A DNA stretch of 22,329 bases from an uncultured Rickettsiales bacterium (GCA_937982385.1 CALJMC010000121.1:1-22329); one strand, 5' to 3'; positions 7,911 to 15,609 are shown, counted from the stretch's first letter. Notes: generated from the letters alone by a model not told the origin. Program-made: numbers and translations.

Positions 7911-9308
7911 ATGACCCAAAAACTGAAAAAACTCGCCATCGTAGGACGTCCAAACGTTGGAAAATCAACCTTGTTCAACCGTTTCGCGGGGCGCAAACAA
8001 GCCATTGTAGATGACCAGCCGGGTGTCACGCGTGACCGCAAACTCGGCAATGGCAGCGTTGGTGATCTCGAATTCGAAATGCTCGACACGCCAGGTTTGG
8101 AATCCACCGATAATGAAAGTCTAGAGGGACGCATGTTCCAACAGAGCATGAAAGCGCTCGAAGAGGCTGACCTCGCGCTGCTCGTCTATGATGCAATCGA
8201 AGGCATTACCCCACGTGATGAATTTTTTGCACGTATCATCCGCAAAACCTCTGTGCCCGTCATTCTCGTCGCCAATAAAGCAGAAGGAAAAAAACTTGAA
8301 GGCAACATCGCTGATGGTTTCCGCCTAGGCTTTAATGAGCCCATTGCCATATCCGCCGAGCACGGCGAAGGACTCGCAGAACTTTATGATGCGCTCTTTC
8401 CTCATCTTGATAATGGCGAAACAGTCGTGGCAACCAAGAAACAGAAAAAATCCGACATACTTATTGCCGCAGGTGATGAGGAAGATGATTTTGATGAGGA
8501 AGCCCCTCTCCATATCGCCATCGTAGGACGCCCAAACGTTGGAAAATCAACCTTGATGAACACTTTGCTTGGCGAAGAACGTATGCTGACAGGTGCCGAA
8601 GCAGGCATCACACGTGATGCCATCACCGTCCCCTTCAACTATAAAGGTCGCGCAGTCAAGCTGGTCGATACTGCAGGAATGCGCCGCAAATCTCGCGTGC
8701 AAGAACGCTTAGAGAAAATGTCTGTGGGCGAATCCACCCATGCCATATGCTTTGCCGAAGTGGTGATGCTGGTACTCGATGCCACACAGCCGCTCGACAA
8801 ACAAGATAACACCATCGCCGCACTGATTGAGCGCGAAGGACGTGGCTGTATTATTGTCCTAAATAAATGGGATATGGTTGTTGAAAAAGACGCATTGCTT
8901 GAAAGCCTCCGCGACAAAATGACAGATGTCATGCCGCAATTCAAAGGCATCCCGCTCGTGCCTATCAGTGCCATCAACAACAAAAACATCGATAAAATGA
9001 TGCAGGCTTGTTTTGAAATTCACAAACTCTGGAACACACGTATCCCCACCAGCGAGCTAAATCGTTGGTTGGAAGATGCGCTCTACACCCACACCCCGCC
9101 CCTCATCAAAGGCAGACGCTTCAAAATTCGCTATGCCACGCAAGCCAAAACCCGACCGCCTACATTTGTGCTCTTCTCAAACCAGAAGGGTAAAGAAACC
9201 AACGGTTATGCGCGCTACCTCACCAACCATCTACGTGACGTGTTTAACCTCCCCGGTGTGCCGCTCCGCCTCATTTTGAAGACGGGTGAAAATCCTTACG
9301 CGAAGTAA
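7911..9308 (+). CDS. der: GTPase Der (EngA), ribosome biogenesis
   Basis: Der is an essential double GTPase that acts in assembly of the large ribosomal subunit. The 465-residue protein has GTPase domain 1 with GRPNVGKS (12-19), DTPG (59-62) and NKAE (122-125), then an acidic linker at 181-198. Domain 2 carries GRPNVGKS (206-213), DTAG (253-256) and NKWD (318-321), and a C-terminal KH-like domain occupies about 370-465. All motifs are intact and the length is typical. It is the last gene of the guaA-yfgM-bamB-der run. No clear intrinsic terminator follows; the 133 bases to the cpaA stop contain only a short hairpin. The DNA encoding the two P-loops is nearly identical (see findings). Confidence 0.98.
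   Translation: MTQKLKKLAIVGRPNVGKSTLFNRFAGRKQAIVDDQPGVTRDRKLGNGSVGDLEFEMLDTPGLESTDNESLEGRMFQQSMKALEEADLALLVYDAIEGITPRDEFFARIIRKTSVPVILVANKAEGKKLEGNIADGFRLGFNEPIAISAEHGEGLAELYDALFPHLDNGETVVATKKQKKSDILIAAGDEEDDFDEEAPLHIAIVGRPNVGKSTLMNTLLGEERMLTGAEAGITRDAITVPFNYKGRAVKLVDTAGMRRKSRVQERLEKMSVGESTHAICFAEVVMLVLDATQPLDKQDNTIAALIEREGRGCIIVLNKWDMVVEKDALLESLRDKMTDVMPQFKGIPLVPISAINNKNIDKMMQACFEIHKLWNTRIPTSELNRWLEDALYTHTPPLIKGRRFKIRYATQAKTRPPTFVLFSNQKGKETNGYARYLTNHLRDVFNLPGVPLRLILKTGENPYAK
7933..7973 (+). repeat. Direct repeat inside der, copy 1 (P-loop of GTPase domain 1)
   Basis: These 41 bases, encoding [12 protein letters not shown] and flanking codons, match 8515-8555 at 40 of 41 positions. The identity includes third codon positions that could vary freely. 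Confidence 0.9.
8515..8555 (+). repeat. Direct repeat inside der, copy 2 (P-loop of GTPase domain 2)
   Basis: Copy 2 of the 41-base element at 7933-7973, differing only in one arginine codon (CGC here, CGT in copy 1). Outside this block the two GTPase domains are clearly diverged at the DNA level. Confidence 0.9.
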
Positions 9309-9352
9309 ACAAGCACCAACTTACTGCCTGCCAATACTCAGAACAACACAAC

Positions 9353-9442
9353 CTAACGGGACGGAGAAATCTCTAGTTCCTCGGGCTCATAAAGCCGCAA
9401 TGCGGCATAATATAGATCTTCATAGCGCTCTCTGTGCAACAT
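9353..9442 (-). CDS. Possible 29-codon ORF coupled to the cpaA stop
   Basis: The cpaA stop and an ATG overlap as TAATG (ATG at 9440-9442, TAA at 9442-9444), a common arrangement for termination-reinitiation. The ORF runs to TAG at 9353-9355 and would encode a peptide starting MLHRERYEDLYYAALRLYEP, acidic and able to form an amphipathic helix. The same frame stays open upstream inside cpaA, which weakens the case because the open frame may be accidental. I do not recognise the peptide. No independent ribosome binding site is visible. Confidence 0.25.
   Translation of the reverse strand: MLHRERYEDLYYAALRLYEPEELEISPSR
9394..9406. terminator. Short GC hairpin between der and cpaA (possible weak terminator)
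   Basis: GCCGC-AAT-GCGGC forms a 5-base-pair stem. On the minus strand it is followed by TTTAT, 36 bases past the cpaA stop. The stem is short and the T-tract is weak, and it also lies within the candidate micro-ORF. Confidence 0.3.
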
Positions 9443-9942
9443 TACGAAGGCGTTGCTAACCCCGGCAGCAATCCCTGCCATAAGACAATCAAAAACCCAA
9501 ATGCGATAGCGATACCATAGGGCACGGGTGCGTCTTTTTCCAAAATACGCGGTATACGCGCAGTACCAATAGTTTTGCCTGCAATCCAACATCCTATCGG
9601 GCGTCCAATAATAAGCAGAAGAGACATAACCCCGCCGATAATCGCCATATAGATTACAAAATGCACGGTGTGAATTTCCCAGCCGCACCACAGCCCGCAA
9701 GCGGCGAGCAGCTTGCCGTCCCCGGCCCCTGCTATGCCTAAGGCAAAAATGGCGTATCCCACTGCGAGCAATGCTAGCATCGCGTAAATTCCACCCAACC
9801 AGTCAACATTTGGCGTCGAAAATACAAATGCGACATACATAACCGTAAGCATCCCCACCACCGCATTGGGGATTATATATTTCAGTGCGTCATAAAACAT
9901 AACGGCAACCATGAATAATGTCAGAAGTAGGTGAAAAAGCAT
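9442..9942 (-). CDS. cpaA: Prepilin peptidase CpaA/TadV (type IV leader peptidase family A24)
   Basis: This is the inner-membrane aspartyl protease that cleaves the leader of Flp-type prepilins. The 166-residue protein is almost entirely membrane helices. The two catalytic aspartates are visible: Asp18 in FYDALKYIIPN and Asp75 in AGAGDGKLL, the A24 signature. The small size and lack of a methylase domain fit CpaA/TadV rather than PilD. ATG at 9942 has AAGG about nine bases upstream. It belongs functionally with cpaB-E, but the guaA-der operon separates them by about 5.4 kb. The hydrolase at 10001 is divergently transcribed from a 58-base gap. No Flp pilin gene is visible beside it. Confidence 0.92.
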   Translation of the reverse strand: MLFHLLLTLFMVAVMFYDALKYIIPNAVVGMLTVMYVAFVFSTPNVDWLGGIYAMLALLAVGYAIFALGIAGAGDGKLLAACGLWCGWEIHTVHFVIYMAIIGGVMSLLLIIGRPIGCWIAGKTIGTARIPRILEKDAPVPYGIAIAFGFLIVLWQGLLPGLATPS

Positions 9943-10000
9943 CAGCTATGACCTTATAATAACTATAATCCAACATTTAATATGCTCCCTATTAATATTT

Positions 10001-10834
10001 ATGCAAGTTTTTGCTGCTATGATTAAATCTATGGTCTCATTTCTTATGTCATTGTTGTTCATCTACGGATCCGTCATGGTGATACTTTTTTTCGCTCAGC
10101 GGAAAATTATGTTCCTGGCCGAGCGCGCTGATTTGGAACCTGCAAACTTTCATGCTGAGCGCATGACAAAACATCGCCTCACCGCGCATGATGGCACAGA
10201 CATAACGGCATGGTTTAGTGCTGCAAATGTTGGAAAACCAACCATCCTCTATTTTCACGGCAATGCCTCACATATCGGTGCAGAATATCGCGTGATACGT
10301 TATAATCGTATGATAGATGAAGGCTATGGCGTGCTTGCCGTCAGCTATCGCGGCTATGGAGACTCTGATGGCAGCCCTACCGAACAAGGACTCTATCAAG
10401 ACGCCCGCGCAGGAATGCATTTCCTGCATGAACAGCATCATTTACGTAATCAAGATATTTTCTTGATGGGTGAATCAATGGGCTCAGGCGTAGTTAGCCA
10501 ACTCGCTACAGAATATGACGTCGCGGCGGTAGTGCTCGACTCGCCGTATTTGTCAGTCATTGAAGCCGCTAAAGTGAACTACTGGTGGCTGCCCGTAGAT
10601 TATTTGCTGCGTGACCGTTTTGACTCATGGAAAAAGGTCGGACGCATCACCTCTCCCATCACCATTATCCATGGCGATGCAGATATGGTCATCCCCATCG
10701 CACAGGGAAAACGCCTTTTCTCGCTCGCCAATGAACCTAAAAAGCTGGATATCCTTGAAGGCGTAGGGCATGTCGATGCCCATCCTGACATTATCATCGA
10801 GGAACTAACACGCCTCACCGTCGAGTATTTTTAG
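10001..10834 (+). CDS. Membrane-anchored alpha/beta hydrolase (BEM46/YjfP-like serine hydrolase)
   Basis: The 277-residue protein has an N-terminal membrane helix at about 12-32, then an alpha/beta hydrolase fold. YFHGNAS (84-90) provides the oxyanion region. The nucleophile is Ser159 in GESMGS, the acid probably Asp228 in HGDADMVIP, and His257 in GVGHVD completes the triad. The order and spacing match the alpha/beta hydrolases related to BEM46. The substrate cannot be read from sequence; esterase or lipase activity at the membrane is the family-level guess. In-frame ATGs at 10019 and 10031 are alternatives and none has a clear ribosome binding site. It converges with the lipoprotein gene at 10841, six bases away, with no clear terminator between them. 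Confidence 0.85.
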   Translation: MQVFAAMIKSMVSFLMSLLFIYGSVMVILFFAQRKIMFLAERADLEPANFHAERMTKHRLTAHDGTDITAWFSAANVGKPTILYFHGNASHIGAEYRVIRYNRMIDEGYGVLAVSYRGYGDSDGSPTEQGLYQDARAGMHFLHEQHHLRNQDIFLMGESMGSGVVSQLATEYDVAAVVLDSPYLSVIEAAKVNYWWLPVDYLLRDRFDSWKKVGRITSPITIIHGDADMVIPIAQGKRLFSLANEPKKLDILEGVGHVDAHPDIIIEELTRLTVEYF

Positions 10835-10840
10835 GCTTCA

Positions 10841-11548
10841 TTAGCGCCTTGGCGCAGGCAATGAGCCATTATTAGGCGCTGGCATATAATCCCCTAACAT
10901 ATCTACTTCTTTAGCCGGCGTCGCTGTCGCGGCACCTAAGCTCTTCGGCTTTACTAACTGCTTATGGTCCGCAGGAAAAGAAGAAGTGAAGGGATATTGT
11001 GACATCACTGCAAGGCTTTTACCTTGCATATAACTACGCCCCGCAGCAGCATTATCAATCAGCCTTACAAGCATCTCGCCTTGGTCTTGAAACATTGCTC
11101 CACCACTATTAAGTAAATCACCAAACTTAAATCGTTCAGACTGCCAATTAAACTCATAATCACCAATATAGTTCACATGCTGCGCTTTGGTATCGATATA
11201 GAAATCGCTAAATTGGTATTTGCGAGCCTTATTATATAAGACTTTATACTCTGAGCAATGTAGGGCATTTATATACACTCTATCCGCTGAAGACTTATAT
11301 ACATAATAACCCGTATTTTTATCAAATTGACGATGAAGCTCTGGCGTATTTTTATCTGACATAGACAAGAAACAATGCAGCCCAAACCCACCATCGACTT
11401 TTTGTCCATCAAATACAGGTTTTGCTTTAACCAAAATGAGGCGCTCCTGCGCCTCAAGTGTATTAAGCTCCTTATCACTCAACACAATACAACCTGATGT
11501 CATCATCAACACAACAAACATCACCCCGTAACGACTAACATTTCTCAT
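10841..11548 (-). CDS. Unrecognised lipoprotein
   Basis: I do not recognise the family. The 235-residue protein begins MRNVSRYGVMFVVLMMTSGC, a lipoprotein signal with the Cys at residue 20. The ATG at 11548 has AAGGG eight bases upstream; a GTG nine bases earlier is possible but lacks that spacing. The mature protein is mixed alpha/beta in character. It has two Cys (in GLHCFLS and ALHCSEY) that could form a disulfide in the periplasm, a tyrosine-rich middle, and a low-complexity tail rich in Ala and Pro. It overlaps the upstream lipoprotein gene by 14 bases, so the two are likely co-translated, and both follow rluD. Function unknown; an envelope role is an inference from the signal. Confidence 0.75.
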   Translation of the reverse strand: MRNVSRYGVMFVVLMMTSGCIVLSDKELNTLEAQERLILVKAKPVFDGQKVDGGFGLHCFLSMSDKNTPELHRQFDKNTGYYVYKSSADRVYINALHCSEYKVLYNKARKYQFSDFYIDTKAQHVNYIGDYEFNWQSERFKFGDLLNSGGAMFQDQGEMLVRLIDNAAAGRSYMQGKSLAVMSQYPFTSSFPADHKQLVKPKSLGAATATPAKEVDMLGDYMPAPNNGSLPAPRR

Positions 11549-11861
11549 CAACTTCACCCTTCAATGTTTGAATTTCTTCATCAATAATTTTAATTTGGTT
11601 ATCTAGGCCACCCTTACCCGACAATGTATCTTGCCCAATAGCATGTGTTCCAAATGTGAGCAGTCCAGCCAAGGCAACATCTTCCATAAAAGATGTTTTT
11701 TCACGTGCTGCATATTTTGATTCTTTTAACCTATCTCTATATGTTATTTCATCTTCCAACTGCGCACATGTCATATCGGCGTAATCCACCTCGTCATGCA
11801 CATGCTTTTTAGAACACGAACACAAAAGAACCAGCACAGCAAAACTACAAAATCTATACAT
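11535..11861 (-). CDS. Small unrecognised lipoprotein
   Basis: The 108-residue protein begins MYRFCSFAVLVLLCSCSKKH, a short lipoprotein-type signal with the likely lipidated Cys at residue 16; the residue at -2 is Cys, unusual for a lipobox. The mature part carries TCAQLEDEITYRDRL, a short Gly/Ala-rich stretch (ALAGLLTFGTHAIG) that could be a hydrophobic hairpin, and a C-terminal charged helix (DNQIKIIDEEIQTLKGEV) ending in Cys. This layout of a TCxxLxxE helix, hydrophobic centre and coiled-coil end recalls small glycine-zipper-like envelope proteins, but I cannot name a family. The ATG at 11861 lacks a good ribosome binding site; a TTG at 11897 is the alternative. It follows rluD by 45 bases and overlaps the next lipoprotein. 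Confidence 0.7.
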   Translation of the reverse strand: MYRFCSFAVLVLLCSCSKKHVHDEVDYADMTCAQLEDEITYRDRLKESKYAAREKTSFMEDVALAGLLTFGTHAIGQDTLSGKGGLDNQIKIIDEEIQTLKGEVDEKC

Positions 11862-11906
11862 AATAATTAAGCTATAAAAGTTTATTTCATCGCGCAATCA
11901 TATTCT

Positions 11907-12893
11907 TTACAATTGGTTCAATAGCACTTGCATATCTTCCGCCAACGGACAATCAAAACTCACAGCTTCGCCCGTGGTCGGGTGAATAAAACCAATGCTG
12001 CGCGCATGAAGCGCTTGGCGGGTAAAGCTCGCAATGCTGTCAGGAAGCCCTGTCAGCCCCTTTTTTCCATATGCTGGGTCACCAATCAGCGGATGACCAA
12101 GATGTGCCATATGCACACGGATTTGGTGGGTTCTGCCCGTCTCTAATTTGCATTGCACATGAGTGAGCGCGAGCAAGCGTCCATCCTTCGCATCGGTATG
12201 ATAGCCATCAATCACAGTATAATGTGTACGAGCTGGCTTTCCCTTCTCTGGCAGTACTGCCATTTTCTTGCGGTCTTTGGGGTGGCGACCAATATTCCCC
12301 TCAATAGCACCCTTATCCTGCACAATATCACCCCAGACGATCGCTTCATAGAGTCGTGACAAACTACGGTCTTTGAGCTGTGCGGAAAGCTTCTCATGCG
12401 CTTTGTCATGTTTTGCAACCACCATCAACCCACTCGTATCCTTATCGAGCCGATGCACAATCCCTGGACGAATCACCCCACCAATGCCCGACAACGAATC
12501 ACCACAATGATGCAGCAATCCATGCACCAAGGTGTAATCATAGTTTCCTGCTGCAGGATGCACTGTAAGTCCTGAGGGCTTATTGACCACCAGCAAATCA
12601 TCATCCTCATAGAGTACGTCCAGATCCATCGCGATCGGTTTGATATGCCATTCATCAGGCATCGGAACGTTCAGGGTGTAGCTCTCGCCTTCTTTGACCT
12701 TGCGCGATACAGAGCTAACCACAACCCCGCGCAACATCACCTGCTGTTTTTCCACCAAGCCTTTAATGCGGCTGCGCGATAAATCTACCGCTCTGAGTGC
12801 CAAATACGCATCGAGGCGCATTCCCGCCTCAGCGCCACATACTTCAAAAACCTGCTGCGCTAGCATAGCTTCTATGTTATCAGTCTGGTTCAT
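11907..12893 (-). CDS. rluD: RluD-type 23S rRNA pseudouridine synthase
   Basis: The enzyme converts uridines in 23S rRNA (helix 69 in E. coli) to pseudouridine. The 328-residue protein has an S4 RNA-binding domain (about 24-75: MRLDAYLALRAVDLSRSRIKG) and an RluA-family catalytic domain from 90. LVVNKPSGLTVHP lies at 101-113, and the catalytic Asp150 sits in HRLDKDTSG (147-155). The later motifs LETGRTHQIRVHMAHLGHPLIGDPAYG are complete. Length and order are normal for RluD; RluC is the main alternative name. The start lies only 15 bases from the divergent start at 12909 and has no good ribosome binding site of its own. Confidence 0.93.
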   Translation of the reverse strand: MNQTDNIEAMLAQQVFEVCGAEAGMRLDAYLALRAVDLSRSRIKGLVEKQQVMLRGVVVSSVSRKVKEGESYTLNVPMPDEWHIKPIAMDLDVLYEDDDLLVVNKPSGLTVHPAAGNYDYTLVHGLLHHCGDSLSGIGGVIRPGIVHRLDKDTSGLMVVAKHDKAHEKLSAQLKDRSLSRLYEAIVWGDIVQDKGAIEGNIGRHPKDRKKMAVLPEKGKPARTHYTVIDGYHTDAKDGRLLALTHVQCKLETGRTHQIRVHMAHLGHPLIGDPAYGKKGLTGLPDSIASFTRQALHARSIGFIHPTTGEAVSFDCPLAEDMQVLLNQL

Positions 12894-12908
12894 AGTAAGG
12901 AGGCTTTC

Positions 12909-13238
12909 ATGAATGAAGGTGGTTTGAAAATATTAAAAGGTGCCGTTATCATGGGCGGCGTATTGCTCGTGGTCGCCACTATAATGCTGTTTGTCGTTCT
13001 CGCCAAGAAGATTGGTACGAGCGAAAAATCTTCGTGCCTAGAGCAACCAGTGCAAACACTACCAGAAGGTGCCACGGTCATGCATATGCAAGTCGAGCGC
13101 GATATGCTGCATGTCATGGTCGCCTATGACGAGGAACAATTTGAAGTAATCACCATCAACCGCTGCTCTGGCGCAATCATAAAATCTACTTTTATTAAGA
13201 CAGAAAATACCCCTCCGCCGTCTATGCCCTTTGGCTAG
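12909..13238 (+). CDS. Small single-helix membrane protein (resembles DUF6476 proteins)
   Basis: The 109-residue protein has a short N-terminus, one membrane helix at about 10-32 (GAVIMGGVLLVVATIMLFVV) and a periplasmic or cytoplasmic domain of about 75 residues with two Cys (SSCLEQ and NRCSGAI). The C-terminal half reads like one short beta-propeller blade: HMQVERDMLHVMVAYDEEQ then FEVITINRCSGAI. Small proteins of this kind sit beside rluD in other alphaproteobacteria, and I believe they are filed as DUF6476; this is from memory. The start is certain: AAGGAGG ends six bases before ATG. Function unknown. Confidence 0.8.
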   Translation: MNEGGLKILKGAVIMGGVLLVVATIMLFVVLAKKIGTSEKSSCLEQPVQTLPEGATVMHMQVERDMLHVMVAYDEEQFEVITINRCSGAIIKSTFIKTENTPPPSMPFG

Positions 13239-13260
13239 GGATAGGACTTAGCCCGCTAGC
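13233..13260. terminator. Imperfect hairpin at the convergent ends of the small membrane protein and mscS
   Basis: GCTAGGG (13234-13240) pairs with CC-G-CTAGC (13253-13260) around a 12-base loop with one bulged G, followed on the plus strand by TTTTC. The stem overlaps the stop codon of the plus-strand gene and the last codons of the channel gene. It could be a weak terminator in the plus direction; the loop is long and the stem imperfect. Confidence 0.3.
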
Positions 13261-14348
13261 TTTTCAAATTCTGCAACGTGAAGCGTGCGTGTTGGGAAAG
13301 CCATTTCAGCATTATGTTCGGCAATAATATCTGCAATTTTTAACAGCACATCTTGTTTGATTTTATGGAACTTTATCCAGTCTTTAGTGTGCGTGAAAGT
13401 ATAGACAAAGAAGTCACAAGACGAGGCATTAAACGCGTTAAAATGCACAATCATCGTTTGCGAGTCGTCGATTTCCGCATGTGCAATGAGCATAGTACGT
13501 ACCGCATCCGTAATCGATTGCATGTGCGAAATATCATCATAACGAATACCAATGGTTTCATGAATCCGACGATGGCTCATGCGTGACGGGTTCTCCACCG
13601 CCACCTGTGTAAACACAGAGTTGGGAATATAGAGCGGGCGCTTATCAAAAGTACGGATGGTCGTCATGCGCCAGCCGATTGCCTCAACCGTACCCTCCAT
13701 TTCACGGTCTGGTGAGCGAATCCAGTCGCCAATATCAAACGGGCGATCGAGATAGATCATCATCGCACCAAAGAAGTTGGCGAGCAAATCCTTAGACGCA
13801 AACCCCACCGCCATGCCACTAATACCGCCAAATGTGAGTATGGCATTAATTGAATAGCCGAGCGTTTGTAGCACAATCAGGCCAGTGGTGATGAAAATAG
13901 ATGCTTTAAGCAGATTCGTCACCGCGTCTATCGTGGTGAGGTCAACATCCTTACCCTTTTGCTTGCGGCTTGCGACAATGGCCTTAGCCCCGTTTTTGGT
14001 AAATCTGAGGAAGGTCCACCCGACAATAAGAATGAACAGCACTTCGCGGATCTTAGGTATGGCGGCGAAAATGGCCGACTCAGCATGCTGGTGGATAATT
14101 TCGGCAGCAATGCTGATACCAACCAGCCAAATGATGACGCGAATGGGGCGACGAATCGCCACCACAAAGGCATCATCAAACAGATTATGCGTTGTATGTA
14201 ATTTTTTCTCTAGGCGACCCAGCAGTAAACGCGAGATATAGCTGAGTGCCAATGTAATGAACACAGTAATAAATACATAGATCATCCAACTGTTTTCACC
14301 AGTTCCCAATTCGCTCAAACCTAGTTTTTCTAACCAATTATAGTCCAT
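13248..14348 (-). CDS. MscS-family mechanosensitive channel
   Basis: A small-conductance channel protein that opens under membrane tension to release solutes in osmotic downshock. From ATG 14348 it has 366 residues. Membrane helices lie at about 21-43, 70-87, 101-117 and 145-163. The pore-lining helix follows (INAILTFGGISGMAVGFASKD, about 167-187), then the conserved beta domain FDIGDWI, GTVEAIGWRMTTIRTFD, RPLYIPNS and a C-terminal alpha/beta domain. The ATG at 14348 has GAGGA five bases upstream; an in-frame ATG at 14384 lacks a ribosome binding site and would add 12 residues. The size and extra helices fit the YnaI/MscM-like group better than E. coli MscS (286 residues). The 136 bases upstream probably hold its promoter, but none is convincing. 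Confidence 0.9.
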   Translation of the reverse strand: MDYNWLEKLGLSELGTGENSWMIYVFITVFITLALSYISRLLLGRLEKKLHTTHNLFDDAFVVAIRRPIRVIIWLVGISIAAEIIHQHAESAIFAAIPKIREVLFILIVGWTFLRFTKNGAKAIVASRKQKGKDVDLTTIDAVTNLLKASIFITTGLIVLQTLGYSINAILTFGGISGMAVGFASKDLLANFFGAMMIYLDRPFDIGDWIRSPDREMEGTVEAIGWRMTTIRTFDKRPLYIPNSVFTQVAVENPSRMSHRRIHETIGIRYDDISHMQSITDAVRTMLIAHAEIDDSQTMIVHFNAFNASSCDFFVYTFTHTKDWIKFHKIKQDVLLKIADIIAEHNAEMAFPTRTLHVAEFEKLAG

Positions 14349-14484
14349 GATATCCTCGAGATTATAATATCCCAATGCTTGCATGAGGATAGTTCAGTTG
14401 ACGATTTTGAAAGGATAATATAGCAGGATTTTGCACTACACCAGCATCAATATTAATAGCTTTTCGGATAGTGTCATCTGTCTG

Positions 14485-15528
14485 TCAGCTGGCGCGCCCT
14501 GCTATCATGATAGGCAAATAGACAATAAGTGCTGCTGAGATGGCACGAGAAGCGCTTTCCCATAAATAACTTGGCGTGTGATCTACCGCGTAATAATCGG
14601 TCATTCCCACCTTAAACATTGGGTCATCAAAGGTGGTGGGTTTCGCAAAAAAGAACCCCATACCCTCGTCACAACTTATATCAATAATAAGGCAGTCCCG
14701 TTTGAGGCACGATGCCTCTTCTTTGGTCACGAAATCAAACGGATGATTAGGGTCTTGAAATGTTCCATTGATGATGATGTCTGATTCACTAATAAGCTCC
14801 GTTAAGGGGCGCTCTGTGCCATCATGCTCGATGACTGTCATACGCGACTTGCCTTCACCGCCCTCTATGAGGCGGATATAGTGGCAATCTAATATCTCCT
14901 CACGCACCTCATGGTCAGGGCGCTGAATACATATGGTAATATCACGAAATCCGTGTGCCTTAAGTGCGTAGATAGCACCACGACTCACCGCACCAAAGCT
15001 GAAGATAATCACTTTACGTTGATTACCATAATGCCCATCAATACCTTTGAGTTGCAACGCATGCAACACAGCGCAATAGCCGGCTAGTTCGTTGTTTTTG
15101 TAAAAACTATGACGGCCCATTTCTCCGCTAGGTTTCCACACAAACATATCTTCAAAGGCAATCAGTGTCTGCTTGCGATCGATGGCTGTTTGCGTAATGG
15201 CACGTTGCTGGGCACAATGTGGATAGCCCCAAAGGGTGCCGCCGGTATGGAGTTCTTCTAAGTCTTTAAGTACGGGCTTGGCTATAATCGCGACATCAGA
15301 CGTGGCGAGGATTTCACTGCGTGTGGCAATGCCGCCGACCTGCGCCGCAATCTCAGCGTCCGTAACGCCAAAGGGATCACCATAACCTTCTTCAAATGTT
15401 AGTTGCTGTCGAATCTGTTCTGGAAGTCGGGATAAATGATCGGGATGAATGGGAACGCGGCGTTCATCCTTTTTCTTTGAAGTTCCAATTACGCCTATCG
15501 TCAAATTCGTGGGGTCATTTTTTTTCAT
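14485..15528 (-). CDS. N5-(carboxyethyl)ornithine synthase-like enzyme (alanine dehydrogenase/PNT fold)
   Basis: The 347-residue protein has the two-domain alanine dehydrogenase/transhydrogenase fold. The N-terminal substrate domain has IGVIGTSKKKDERRVPIHPD and LWGYPHCAQQ. A Rossmann domain at about 170-200 follows (KVIIFSFGAVSRGAIYALKA), then NGTFQDP, IIDISCDEGMGF and a YYAVDHTPS loop where alanine dehydrogenases have their VANMPG loop. The block HSFYKNNELAGYCAVLHALQ is typical of the group annotated as N5-(carboxyethyl)ornithine synthase, which joins pyruvate to the ornithine side-chain amine using NADPH. Alanine dehydrogenase is the alternative, and the substrate is unproven. ATG 15528 follows AGGG by six bases; a TTG six bases earlier is possible. 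It begins ATG followed by eight consecutive A. Confidence 0.7.
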   Translation of the reverse strand: MKKNDPTNLTIGVIGTSKKKDERRVPIHPDHLSRLPEQIRQQLTFEEGYGDPFGVTDAEIAAQVGGIATRSEILATSDVAIIAKPVLKDLEELHTGGTLWGYPHCAQQRAITQTAIDRKQTLIAFEDMFVWKPSGEMGRHSFYKNNELAGYCAVLHALQLKGIDGHYGNQRKVIIFSFGAVSRGAIYALKAHGFRDITICIQRPDHEVREEILDCHYIRLIEGGEGKSRMTVIEHDGTERPLTELISESDIIINGTFQDPNHPFDFVTKEEASCLKRDCLIIDISCDEGMGFFFAKPTTFDDPMFKVGMTDYYAVDHTPSYLWESASRAISAALIVYLPIMIAGRAS

Positions 15529-15609
15529 GCACAACCCTACTACGTCTCATCACCTCCCGATAGCTAATAAGATATTATTATTTTTCTGAGGCTTATTAAG
15601 TTGCAAAAC

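Noticed and set aside
9445..9700. 115-residue minus-strand ORF overlapping cpaA in another frame (start near 9700)
   Set aside because: cpaA is intact with both catalytic aspartates, and the alternative frame inside it reads as non-protein sequence. Only the last 29 codons past the cpaA stop were kept as a low-confidence candidate.
10843..10860. GC-rich GCGCC-TT-GGCGC hairpin after the hydrolase gene
   Set aside because: It lies in the last codons of the convergent lipoprotein gene, its two-base loop is too tight, and no T-tract follows on either strand, so it is not supported as a terminator.
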